Part shown: one piece after another, positions 10,532-18,247 of the stretch
How positions within the stretch are numbered: the stretch's first letter is position 1
How the letters are laid out: each line of letters begins with the position of its first letter
Assembly: GCA_025153445.1 (NCBI GenBank)
Contig: JANZNS010000004.1
Location: forward strand, 186,001 to 250,000
Direction of reading: 5' to 3'
Origin: Marinobacter sp. BGYM27
GTDB lineage: Bacteria > Pseudomonadota > Gammaproteobacteria > Pseudomonadales > Oleiphilaceae
Length of the DNA: 64,000 nucleotides
The notes under the pieces: generated by a model
Told to the model about the DNA's origin: nothing
Databases searched by the model: none
The model's input: the letters and a program-made list of their open reading frames with translations, nothing else
Translations under genes and position numbers: made by a program

Positions 10532-10545
10532 AGGCCATCAATACT

Positions 10546-10627
10546 CATAACGCTCGCAGCATGCGCGCCCATGGAATGGAGCCGAAGGCGCAATGTAGTG
10601 GGCGTCGCCGTGCCTGCACTGGTTAGC
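10546..10627 (-). repeat. attC recombination site 2 (82 bases)
   Basis: On the minus strand it runs from GCTAAC (+ strand 10622-10627), which contains the TAA stop of the preceding gene, to GTTATG (+ strand 10546-10551). Complementary arms (GCAGG.. and ..TGCTGC; GACGCCC and GGGCGCG) surround a small central stem GCGCCTTCGGC. Position, polarity and stop-codon overlap match attC architecture. Confidence 0.75.
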
Positions 10628-11390
10628 TGACACTCTGAAGCGACTCCAATAGATCACCAACTGATGCATCCAAAACGCTCCACGATGTCTTACAAGTCGA
10701 TTCATCAAAATTTGCTCGACTCATCACTGCCTGCCATGGGTGGACAACGTTTCTTGAGTCACGCAATGCGTGGCTAAATTTTCCTCGATCTGTTTTTATC
10801 CAGCCAACATCAGCCGAAACTTCAATAAGTGTGTTGAGAGTCCAATTCTGAAGTGCGATAGGCTTACCATCCTTTCCTTTAGGCGCATGAGGTGATTGAT
10901 AAGCGGTTGAGACGCTCAACTGGGCACGAGCCAACAGCAGCCCTTCTAGAATACTGCCCATCAGGATAATCGCAGACGTATATGCAGCGACATGCACACA
11001 CTTCTGAGCCTCCTTCCATCGCTTATCAATCTCATCCTTGAGGCCTGGCACAGAGCTCGTGAATTTCGATAAATCAGGTGGTGAGTGAATCTGCTTTTTT
11101 GGCTTTTGAAACGCCCCTGTATCTACAAACTTAAGGGCGCTCTTTACATATCCTGCTAGTGCTTCAAGTCTAACTCTGCGGCTATTTGCCTGAAAATCCA
11201 GGTCGTTAGACATAGACTCGAGCAAAGAGTTTGGCAGGCCGTCCACGCTCTCAAGGATCATTCGTACCTCGCGAACTTTAGCGTCGACTTCTCTTAAACC
11301 ACTAAAATCGTCAACTTTCGCAATCCCTCTCGGATCAGAGATTTCCGCTAAGGCTGTCTTGAGTAAGTGAAGGGCTTGGACTTTTTCCAT
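10623..11390 (-). CDS. HEPN-like cassette protein, unknown function
   Basis: A 255-residue soluble, mostly helical protein with an AGGAA ribosome site. The C-terminal half has features of HEPN/DUF4145-type helical bundles: AAYTSAIILMGSILEGLLLA near residue 140, LNTLIEVSADVGWI near 188, then LRDSRNVVHP at 209-218. Arg210 and Arg213 spaced before His217 resemble the HEPN RNase motif Rx4-6H (here Rx6H or Rx3H). The N-terminal half is a coiled or helical region without a name. A role as toxin or defence RNase is an inference only. It lies between two attC sites. Confidence 0.7.
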   Translation of the reverse strand: MEKVQALHLLKTALAEISDPRGIAKVDDFSGLREVDAKVREVRMILESVDGLPNSLLESMSNDLDFQANSRRVRLEALAGYVKSALKFVDTGAFQKPKKQIHSPPDLSKFTSSVPGLKDEIDKRWKEAQKCVHVAAYTSAIILMGSILEGLLLARAQLSVSTAYQSPHAPKGKDGKPIALQNWTLNTLIEVSADVGWIKTDRGKFSHALRDSRNVVHPWQAVMSRANFDESTCKTSWSVLDASVGDLLESLQSVS

Positions 11391-11415
11391 ATGATTTCCT
11401 GTATGAACTCCGGAC

Positions 11416-11493
11416 AGCTAACGCGAAGCGCACCGGTGGCCTTTACAGAGCGAAGCGGCGTAAAGGACATCCGTGTGGCGCGTATTGTTACAC
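11416..11493 (-). repeat. attC recombination site 3 (78 bases)
   Basis: On the minus strand it begins with GTGTAAC directly after a TAG stop (+ strand 11487-11493) and ends in GCGTTAGCT (+ strand core 11416-11422), close to GTTRRRY. The interior has ACGCGCC/GCGCTTCGCG arms and a central stem CCTTTAC/GTAAAGG with a 13-base loop. This is one of the two clearest attC sites in the array. Confidence 0.85.
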
Positions 11494-12357
11494 CTATCCA
11501 CGGTATGGCGTTTTCGAATACCGTCTACGAAATAGATTTTTGGTTACTTGCATGTATACGCGAAGCGAGTCAGCTGCCAGGTGCCTTTCTTTGCAAGGCC
11601 CAATATAGACCTCTGAAATTGGCAGATACCCATCTTCATCCCTGGCTAGCTTCAGCTCATAGTAGGGCAACAAAAGCCCATCTCTTGTTCGCCATTGGGA
11701 TTTCTTGTCTTTCCAAGAAAATGGACCGCCAATTAGACGCCATTCCTGCTCCTCAACAAAAGACGAGTGTTTCATTGTTGATCCGATTTTTAGGATTCGG
11801 CTATAAAACTTGCTTTCTCGTTCAATGACGTCGAAGTCCTCCCTGCCATCCTGAGATTCAAAATAGCTGACAGCGGCTTCAATTACTTCGCCAATCAGCC
11901 TTTCTTTCTCGGTGTCGTCGTAGACGCACTTTTCGAGCCTGAAATTGGAAGTCTCACACAGTTCTTGAAGAGCCGATTTATTAAATCCTATGGAATAGCC
12001 GCCTAGTCCACAATAACCACGCCATTGGCTTAGCTGGTCAGGGTTCTCAGTCATGGAGAAAATAAACGTTCTTGCTCCATTACTTGAGCCCAAAGTGTTC
12101 TCCATGGCTGAATAGAACTGTGCTAGTCGGGCAGAAGCTGAAAATTTCTTTCGTTTTATCAATCCAAGAGCGATATCGACTGCATGCCCAAACTCCTTGG
12201 AATCGTTCATGTATTGAATCTGTGTAGTCCACAGTGATTCGTTATCAAGGATTCCTTTGAGGCCTTCAACAGAAGTGTAGTGATAAAGCCGTTCGTATCT
12301 CTCGGCTCGTTCAGTTTCTAGTTGAGTGGCTCCCAATTCTTCTTCAAAAAAGCTCAT
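11494..12357 (-). CDS. DUF2971 protein, cassette gene
   Basis: A 287-residue soluble protein of the DUF2971 family. The LYHYTS motif (residues 24-29) is followed by LKGILDNESLW and a YMND segment near residue 50. FSMTENPDQLSQWRGY (about 100-115) is next, then a GFNKSAL element, and a conserved acidic EEQEWR stretch near 205. The family is widespread in phage-defence islands, cassettes and toxin-like contexts; its biochemical activity is not known to me. It is bounded by attC 3 downstream and attC 4 upstream, so it forms a single-gene cassette. Confidence 0.85.
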   Translation of the reverse strand: MSFFEEELGATQLETERAERYERLYHYTSVEGLKGILDNESLWTTQIQYMNDSKEFGHAVDIALGLIKRKKFSASARLAQFYSAMENTLGSSNGARTFIFSMTENPDQLSQWRGYCGLGGYSIGFNKSALQELCETSNFRLEKCVYDDTEKERLIGEVIEAAVSYFESQDGREDFDVIERESKFYSRILKIGSTMKHSSFVEEQEWRLIGGPFSWKDKKSQWRTRDGLLLPYYELKLARDEDGYLPISEVYIGPCKERHLAADSLRVYMQVTKNLFRRRYSKTPYRG

Positions 12358-12379
12358 CTTCAGAAGGACTCTTTAAAGG

Positions 12380-12435
12380 ATGTAACGCTTCAATCAGCCG
12401 ACGCGATAGCGGTCGGCTGCATTGTATTGTTAGAT
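12380..12435 (-). repeat. attC recombination site 4 (56 bases)
   Basis: On the minus strand it runs from ATCTAAC (+ strand 12429-12435) to GTTACAT (+ strand 12380-12386). A near-perfect stem GCAGCCGAC/GTCGGCTGA lies between. The last 13 codons of the ariB-like gene, including its stop, are inside the site, giving the tail NNTMQPTAIASAD. Its compact size and clean stem make it a textbook-length attC. Confidence 0.85.
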
Positions 12436-13286
12436 GATAATATGCCGCCAAAATCGGACATCGCTTCCTTCAAGGTGTTATATAGCTGGGTTTCTTCGAA
12501 CTCACTTCTGCTAAAACATAACCTTAAAGAAGACTCAATTTTTTTTGTGTTCATATTTCGTTCCACTGAAGCCCATGTTTGTGAAAAGACAAGTTCCATC
12601 ACTTTGGCTAAGTCATGCCCGCTGCACAACTGAAGCTCGCAATGCTTCTGATTGTCAATTTCCTCTACACGGGTAAGTAACTTTTCTGCAGAGTAACCTG
12701 TCGGGATGTTCGGGCTTCTAGCAATAAGTTGTTGAGCTAAAGATTTTCTATCAATTGATATTTGAGATCGTGTTACATTGCAAAAACCAGAGAAGCTAAT
12801 TGATCTGAATTTAAGCTTTAGTTCATCCAGCTCATTAACGAGCCTAAACAGGCCAATAACATAACCCGCTTTGAATATCTCATTTCGCAAATTAGCCTGC
12901 AGCTCCTCATGACTTTCTTGTTTTGAAAATTCAGCAAGAAAACTATCAAAGGCTCTTGAACGAATCATCATGATCTCTGCATCATGTTCATCGGTTATAA
13001 ATATGTAGTCTTCCGGTGGTTCAGAGCCCAATAGTCTATCAAAATCAGCATCTCGAAGACCAAATATACTAGGCGTATCTTCCTTCAATTCGTTTACTAT
13101 AGTCGCCAATTCAATCTTTCCTTGCACAGACTCTATTTTTACCTTCGTGACGCAAAGCAAAGATCGAAACAGCCGAACATCGGAAGAACCCTCTACAACA
13201 AGGAGAGCCTTACCTTTATACGAGGGATGCTTCAACAATAGCCGGATTTCGTTTTTCTTTGTTTGACTATCCAAATACTTTTTCAC
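12390..13286 (-). CDS. ariB: PARIS-like AriB effector, DUF4435/TOPRIM
   Basis: A 298-residue protein of the DUF4435 type, a TOPRIM-fold nuclease. The TOPRIM acidic centres are visible: LLVVEGSSDVRLF with Glu32, IFGLRDADFD with Asp79/Asp81, and TDEHDAEIM with Asp99-Glu104. In PARIS systems AriB is held by the AriA ATPase and released by a phage trigger to act as a toxic nuclease. Here the ATPase gene lies immediately upstream, overlapping by 4 bases. The C-terminal 13 residues are encoded by attC 4 and are probably dispensable. Other OLD-like ATPase/TOPRIM pairs are the main alternative. Confidence 0.65.
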   Translation of the reverse strand: MKKYLDSQTKKNEIRLLLKHPSYKGKALLVVEGSSDVRLFRSLLCVTKVKIESVQGKIELATIVNELKEDTPSIFGLRDADFDRLLGSEPPEDYIFITDEHDAEIMMIRSRAFDSFLAEFSKQESHEELQANLRNEIFKAGYVIGLFRLVNELDELKLKFRSISFSGFCNVTRSQISIDRKSLAQQLIARSPNIPTGYSAEKLLTRVEEIDNQKHCELQLCSGHDLAKVMELVFSQTWASVERNMNTKKIESSLRLCFSRSEFEETQLYNTLKEAMSDFGGILSSNNTMQPTAIASAD

Positions 13287-14590
13287 GCTACAGCACCCTC
13301 TTCAAGATCAACTGTTAGATGCCAATTTTCATCAATTATTTGAGGGGAGTGTGTAGCTATTACAACAGGCATATTTTGAAGAGCGATAATTTTCTTAAGA
13401 TCATTGAGAAATTCTTTCTGCCACGCCACATGGAGTGATATTTCTGGCTCATCAATTAGTACCAGCACATTTTCTTGTGTATTGAATATAAGCTCGTAGA
13501 GCAAAACCACCTGATGCTGCTCGCCTGATGATAGCTGTGTTAATTCTAATGGCCTTGATTCTTCAGTTTCAAAGCGAAAGCCGCTCTCTTGGTCAATTTC
13601 GACTCGTTTAAAGGAGAGTCGTTTTTCATTCAATATTGAAAAGAATAGTTGAATTTTATTAAGGAGCGGGGTGTAGGCCTCTAACTTTTGCTTAGTATCT
13701 TTTACATAGAGAGTAAGAACCTTCTTGTCTTCTTCCTTAATCTCATCCAATACATTAAGTTGAGGAAGATGCCTTTCAGAAGAGAGCAAGCTAAATCTCG
13801 ACAATTGTTCGCGCTTTCGCTGGAGCTCCTGAAGTTCTAATTTTAGTTGATCAATTTCAAAAGCTTCAAATTCACTCTTTTTCTGAAGCAGGCGCTCAGG
13901 AAATGATGTGTCCAAATTTTGTGAAATTCGTTGCGAATTAAATCCTGCTTCTTTAATTCTTCTCGCCAAGTCTTGCGCATACTTCTCAATAGTATTGATA
14001 AAATGCTGCGCTCTTCTTCGAGATGGCTCCAGACGTTTAAGAATAAGACGTTGATCTTGAATAAAATGAGCTGTGAGTTGATCACAAGTTGCTTTGTACC
14101 AATCAGGAATGCTGGTGGCGGGTGTGCCTTCAGGGAAATGCTGGGAAAAGTTTTCTATCAGCGAATCGATATCGTGAAGCTCTCCGGAACGCATATCCTC
14201 CCAATGTTCCATATCAATTCTTTGAAGGTACGGAATACGTGTATCAACTTCATTCAAAGATACCCCCCTCAAACGTCTGCGCACCTTGTCACTATTATAT
14301 TGCATTGGGTTTTCAGGATATCTGTCTGACGAGAGAACAAAGTTACCTTCTTCTGGATTTTCTTTTGCTACGGTCAATACATCCGAATCGGTTACAAGCT
14401 CTATTGACTGGAACTGGAGAGCAGCGATAAACCCAAACTTCCTATTAAAAACGGCATCAATTATTTTTAACGCAATAGTTTTTCCATATCCATTTGGTGC
14501 AGTAATGATGGTTATATTTTCATCATTAAGCGGGATAATATGGTTAAAATGCCCAAACAGGCCTGATATACATAACTTCCGCAACTCCAT
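13283..14590 (-). CDS. ariA: PARIS-like AriA ATPase, AAA/ABC-type
   Basis: A 435-residue SMC/ABC-like ATPase. Walker A APNGYGKT is at residues 31-38. A coiled-coil insertion (about 190-300, with ELQELQRKREQLS) is followed by the signature LSSGEQHQVVLL near 355. Walker B VLVLIDEPEISLH is near 377 and the switch His is in ATHSPQII near 415. An AGGGAAA site precedes the ATG. Size, order and the 4-base overlap with a DUF4435 gene match AriA-AriB of the PARIS anti-phage system. AT content is high compared with the flanks, in keeping with transfer. An uncharacterised ABC-type defence ATPase is the alternative. Confidence 0.7.
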   Translation of the reverse strand: MELRKLCISGLFGHFNHIIPLNDENITIITAPNGYGKTIALKIIDAVFNRKFGFIAALQFQSIELVTDSDVLTVAKENPEEGNFVLSSDRYPENPMQYNSDKVRRRLRGVSLNEVDTRIPYLQRIDMEHWEDMRSGELHDIDSLIENFSQHFPEGTPATSIPDWYKATCDQLTAHFIQDQRLILKRLEPSRRRAQHFINTIEKYAQDLARRIKEAGFNSQRISQNLDTSFPERLLQKKSEFEAFEIDQLKLELQELQRKREQLSRFSLLSSERHLPQLNVLDEIKEEDKKVLTLYVKDTKQKLEAYTPLLNKIQLFFSILNEKRLSFKRVEIDQESGFRFETEESRPLELTQLSSGEQHQVVLLYELIFNTQENVLVLIDEPEISLHVAWQKEFLNDLKKIIALQNMPVVIATHSPQIIDENWHLTVDLEEGAVA

Positions 14591-14643
14591 AGATTATTTC
14601 CCTAATAATTGTCAAATTTATTCAAATTTTAGTGCGTGACATC

Positions 14644-14655
14644 TAACAGCAGTTA
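14644..14655. repeat. Short palindrome TAACAGCAGTTA, right copy
   Basis: Identical 12-base palindrome to 9709-9720, here extended to 16 bases (TCTAACAGCAGTTAGA). On the minus strand it contains GTTAGAT, a perfect GTTRRRY core, 54 bases before the AriA start. The two copies bracket the whole cassette block. Confidence 0.65.
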
Positions 14656-14879
14656 GACCGAATTCCGCGATATTGCAAAAGAGTGCGTTCTCGATAACTC
14701 CACTTTTTTCTCGCATCCCTCAATCACAAGTGATTTATTTTTCAATATCTTAGCTCAGCCATTCACAGGCCTCCACGTAATCGCGTGACTTCCACAATTT
14801 GCTCATTCAATAATACTGTATAAAAACACTGCGTTGTCCGGTTTGGTTACGCCGCACCATGTTTCAACTATCAAACACT

Positions 14880-15773
14880 CTAAGCCAGATCAGCCGCCGT
14901 TTGTTGCCGGTTTGACTTCAACTGCCAGCGACGCACACCGATCACCACTGATCCGGTGAGGTACATCATGATGGAATAGACTGCGGCGGGGACGGCCATT
15001 GCGGGGTCATGCAGAAATGTCGTTGCGACCATCATGGCCAGGGTGGAGTTCTGGATGCCGATCTCGATGGTAATGGAGGTGGATTGGGCTGAATTCAGAC
15101 GAAATGCCCGGGCCATAAGCAGGCCAACCGTCATCATGACAACGTTGAGTGCCAGGGCGGCAACGCCACTGTCCGATACCTGTGTGATCACCGATTCGCC
15201 CTGCTCGATCAGTATCACGATGATCAGGAATACCAGAAACAATGCCCCGAAAAGATTGATCTTGGGTTCCAGCCAGAGCGCCATGCGTTCGGATTTTGCC
15301 TTGATCAGCATCCCGATCAGCACCGGCAGCAGAGTAATCGCAAACAGCGCGGCCATCATCTTGCCCACCGGCACATCAAACACGACACCTTCGCCCGCAA
15401 AGGTCGTCAGCGCGAGACCGGCTATGAGGGGTATCGTGATCGTGGTCAGCAAACTGCTGATCGCTGTGAGGCTGATGGATAGGGCCAGATCGGCTCTCGC
15501 CAGATAGGCCACAAGGTTGGAGGTGATGCCGCCGGGACACGCTGCAATCAGGACCAGCCCCACCGCCAGCGCGGGCGTCGGCATCAGCCAGGCTGCTAGC
15601 GCAAAACCGGCCAGCGGCAATACGATCATCTGCCCGACGGTGCCCAGTATGGCAGCCTTGGGAAAACGCGCCACGCGGGTAAAGTCAGCGATTCTTAAGG
15701 ACAGGCCCATCCCGAACATGATGATAAACAGGCACACGGGAAGAACGATCTGGGAAAACACACTGCTGGTCAT
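14880..15773 (-). CDS. Bile acid:sodium symporter family (BASS) transporter
   Basis: A 297-residue integral membrane protein with about nine or ten helices. The BASS motif ACPGGITSNLVAYLA is near residue 80, and an EIGIQNSTLAMM segment near 235 belongs to the sodium-binding crossover. Such transporters move organic acids with Na+; bile acids are unlikely in this setting. It lies 144 bases downstream of glcF on the same strand, so a 2-oxo or hydroxy acid linked to glycolate metabolism is plausible. A hairpin at 15838-15855 separates the two genes. Confidence 0.88.
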   Translation of the reverse strand: MTSSVFSQIVLPVCLFIIMFGMGLSLRIADFTRVARFPKAAILGTVGQMIVLPLAGFALAAWLMPTPALAVGLVLIAACPGGITSNLVAYLARADLALSISLTAISSLLTTITIPLIAGLALTTFAGEGVVFDVPVGKMMAALFAITLLPVLIGMLIKAKSERMALWLEPKINLFGALFLVFLIIVILIEQGESVITQVSDSGVAALALNVVMMTVGLLMARAFRLNSAQSTSITIEIGIQNSTLAMMVATTFLHDPAMAVPAAVYSIMMYLTGSVVIGVRRWQLKSNRQQTAADLA

Positions 15774-15837
15774 CTACAACTCCGCGTATACCGGCAGTGA
15801 TTCCGTCCCGCGCCAGCCTCGCCTATTGGGTCAAAGC

Positions 15838-15855
15838 CCGCAGGGTCCGTGCGGG
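15838..15855 (-). terminator. Weak hairpin after glcF
   Basis: CCCGCA and TGCGGG form a 6-base stem in the 144-base gap between glcF and the BASS gene. On the minus strand it is followed only by CTTTG, so it may attenuate rather than end transcription. Confidence 0.35.
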
Positions 15856-15917
15856 TTATTGTTATTGTTTCGAGACAACTGCACCAGTTCCGACAGTTGA
15901 GACGTTATCCTAAAACG

Positions 15918-17153
15918 TCAATGCTGGTCGGGCAATGGCTGATTGTCAGGATCCAGCAACTCGATCCAGTGCTGCACCGGCACTTCGGCGCGCGTCGCCA
16001 GATGGAGCTGGCAGCCGATGTTGGCGGTGACGATACGTTCCGGGTGATCGACGGTAAGCGCCTTCAGTTTGTTGGTCAGCAAACGCTGACTCAGCTCAGG
16101 CTGCAGGATGGAATAGGTGCCAGCCGAGCCGCAGCACAGGTGTTTGTCACGGGTATCGGCCAGTTTTATGCCGGCCCTGGTCAGTACCTGATCCACCACG
16201 CCACTTTGCTTCATGGCATGTTGCAACGTGCAGGGACAATGGAAGGCAACTTTCTCGGGCCTGTGGTCGAGCTTCAGGCGGGACAGGTCTTCACCCAGCA
16301 GGAATGCACCCAGATCCATCGTCAGGGCGGATACTTTATGCGCCTTGTCGGCGTAGGCTGGATCGTCTTTCAGCAGGTGGCCATAGTCCTGCACCTGCGC
16401 ACCGCAGCCTGACGCGGTCATGACGATGGCTTCGGCACCCGCCTCAATAGAGGGCCACCAGGCGTCGATGTTACGGCGCATGTAATCCAGACCTTCTTCA
16501 TGGGCTGACAGGTGGTAACTAACAGCGCCGCAGCAGCCGGCCTTCGGCGCTTCCACCAGCGATACACCGAGTTGATCCAGCACCCGAGCAGTTGCGGCAT
16601 TGGTGTCCGGTGTGGCGGCTGACTGGACACAACCCGCCATTCCCAGCACAACACGCTCATGTTTGCGGTCCGGCCAGGGGCCCGCCGACCGGTGGGGCGG
16701 CACTTTGGTTTTCAGCGCCGGTGGCAATACCGGTCGGAACAACTGACCCATACGGAGCAGGGGTCGGAACAGCAGGGTATTGGGCACGACTTTGCGCAGC
16801 AGCCAGCGCAGTAGCTGGGCCTGCTTCGGGCGTTCGAGTTTCTGCTCAATCAGCCCTCGGCTGATATCCAGCAAACGACCGTACTCGACCCCGGACGGAC
16901 AGGTAGTCTCACAGCTGCGACAGGATACGCAGCGATCCAGATGAGTTTGGGTTTTGTCGGTGACCTCGCCCCCTTCCAGAAACTCTTTCATCAGGTAAAT
17001 ACGGCCCCGGGGGCCGTCACGCTCGTCATTCAGTTCCTGATAGGTAGGACAGGTCGCGGTGCAAAAACCACAGTGCACGCAACTACGAAGGATGGCTTCC
17101 GCCTCCTGCCCTTCAGCGGTATTGGCAAACTGTTCAACCAGATTGGTCTGCAT
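15918..17153 (-). CDS. glcF: Glycolate oxidase iron-sulfur subunit
   Basis: A 411-residue subunit that carries electrons from the GlcD/GlcE flavin subunits of glycolate dehydrogenase. The ATG at 17153 is preferred (AGGACC upstream). Two 4Fe-4S motifs are visible: CVHCGFCTATCPTY near residue 25 and CVSCRSCETTCPSGV near 75. Two CCG-type domains follow, with GCCGAVSYH near 220 and CCGSAG near 340. It sits 10 bases after glcE in glcDEF order and acts at the inner face of the membrane. Confidence 0.95.
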   Translation of the reverse strand: MQTNLVEQFANTAEGQEAEAILRSCVHCGFCTATCPTYQELNDERDGPRGRIYLMKEFLEGGEVTDKTQTHLDRCVSCRSCETTCPSGVEYGRLLDISRGLIEQKLERPKQAQLLRWLLRKVVPNTLLFRPLLRMGQLFRPVLPPALKTKVPPHRSAGPWPDRKHERVVLGMAGCVQSAATPDTNAATARVLDQLGVSLVEAPKAGCCGAVSYHLSAHEEGLDYMRRNIDAWWPSIEAGAEAIVMTASGCGAQVQDYGHLLKDDPAYADKAHKVSALTMDLGAFLLGEDLSRLKLDHRPEKVAFHCPCTLQHAMKQSGVVDQVLTRAGIKLADTRDKHLCCGSAGTYSILQPELSQRLLTNKLKALTVDHPERIVTANIGCQLHLATRAEVPVQHWIELLDPDNQPLPDQH

Positions 17154-17163
17154 AGGGGTCCTG

Positions 17164-18246
17164 TTACATCCAGCTGTATAAGCGTCCGGGATTAAAAAGC
17201 GCATTCGGGTCAAAAGCGTGTTTGAGCCGCTGCTGCAACTGCCTGAGTGCGGCGGGCTGGTGATGCATCACATCGCCATGCCGATCGCCGCCCCGAAACT
17301 GGCTCACCTGTCCACCGGCACGAGTTGCCAGCCTTTCCATATCGGACATGGCCTCGTCGCCCCGGTACCAGCGTTGCGCCCCGGCCCAGTCGATCAGCCA
17401 GGGTCCGCTCAGGTCAGGATTCGGTTCGGTTGGCCCAACGGAGAATCGCCACAGAGGTGCATCACCGGCAAAAAAATCCAGCTGGTGATCCCGCAGTTGC
17501 TGCCAGAAGCGGGCGCTGGAGTCGGCATCAAGCACCTGCGCCCCTTGCTGCTGCCACTGATGAGCCGTTGCATCAACAGCGGAGGCCGCGCCGGAAAGCC
17601 GCAAATAGAGCGAGCCATCAAGCCAGCAGGCACCGGATAGCGGTTTCGGCTGAGCCGCACGCTGGTTCATAAACGGAATGGCGTCGGCCAGCGGCATCGC
17701 CTGCGTCAGGGTTGTAGTGGCCGCCGGGCGCGGCAGTACTTTGAGACTGACTTCGGTGATGGCCCCCAGTGTGCCCATCGCGCCCGCTTGCAGGCGGGAG
17801 GCGTCATAGCCGGCCACGTTTTTCATCACCTGACCGCCAAAACGGAGGTGCTCGGCCTTGCCGTTGATCAGTTTGATCCCCAACACCTGATCCCGTACCG
17901 AGCTGGTCCAGGGCCGACCGGGGCCTGACTGGTTGCACGCCAGCGTGCCGCCGATTGTGGCGCCTGCGGCGTACCGGGGCGGCTCAAATGACAGCATCTG
18001 GTTATGCTCTGCCAGCACCGCATCAATCTCGTCGAGTGGCGTGCCGGCACGCACGGTCAGTACCAGTTCGACGGGCTGGTAATTCACCACACCCGTGTGG
18101 TCTTTCAAATCCAGTACCGCAGCGTGGCGGGTATCCGTCTCACGCCCCATGAAGGCCTTGCTGCCCGCACCGGTGATATTCAGTTTCTGGCCGTCGGCTA
18201 TCGCAGCGTTGACCTGCTCAATCAGACGCGCTGTCTGGTCAGACAT
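17164..18246 (-). CDS. glcE: Glycolate oxidase FAD-binding subunit
   Basis: A 360-residue FAD_binding_4 protein. The ATG at 18246 lies 1 base after the glcD stop. FAD-domain features are LVLTVRAGTPLDEIDAVLAE near residue 60 and PPRYAAGATIGGTLACNQSG near 95, with GQVMKNVAGYDASRLQAGAMG near 145. GlcE is shorter than GlcD and lacks its full C-terminal FAD-oxidase domain, as is usual. It works with GlcD and GlcF to oxidise glycolate to glyoxylate. Confidence 0.95.
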   Translation of the reverse strand: MSDQTARLIEQVNAAIADGQKLNITGAGSKAFMGRETDTRHAAVLDLKDHTGVVNYQPVELVLTVRAGTPLDEIDAVLAEHNQMLSFEPPRYAAGATIGGTLACNQSGPGRPWTSSVRDQVLGIKLINGKAEHLRFGGQVMKNVAGYDASRLQAGAMGTLGAITEVSLKVLPRPAATTTLTQAMPLADAIPFMNQRAAQPKPLSGACWLDGSLYLRLSGAASAVDATAHQWQQQGAQVLDADSSARFWQQLRDHQLDFFAGDAPLWRFSVGPTEPNPDLSGPWLIDWAGAQRWYRGDEAMSDMERLATRAGGQVSQFRGGDRHGDVMHHQPAALRQLQQRLKHAFDPNALFNPGRLYSWM

Positions 18247-18247
18247 A

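Larger units (their letters stand above)
9709..14657 (-). mobile_element. Integron-type gene cassette array without integrase (CALIN)
   Basis: All genes here are on the minus strand, each cassette (one or two genes) being followed by an attC-like site of 56-97 bases. The order is ariA-ariB, attC 4, DUF2971, attC 3, HEPN-like, attC 2, membrane protein, attC 1, hypothetical. Short palindromes with attC outer bases mark both ends. Base composition is more AT-rich than the surroundings. No intI gene or attI site is present in the window, so the array fits a cluster of attC sites lacking an integrase. Cassette promoters are not evident. Confidence 0.75.

Noticed and set aside
14814-14833. LexA-box-like sequence TACTGTATAAAAACACTGCG upstream of the cassette block
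   Set aside because: The left half matches CTGTATA but the right half gives CTG rather than CAG at the required spacing, and no SOS-type gene follows.
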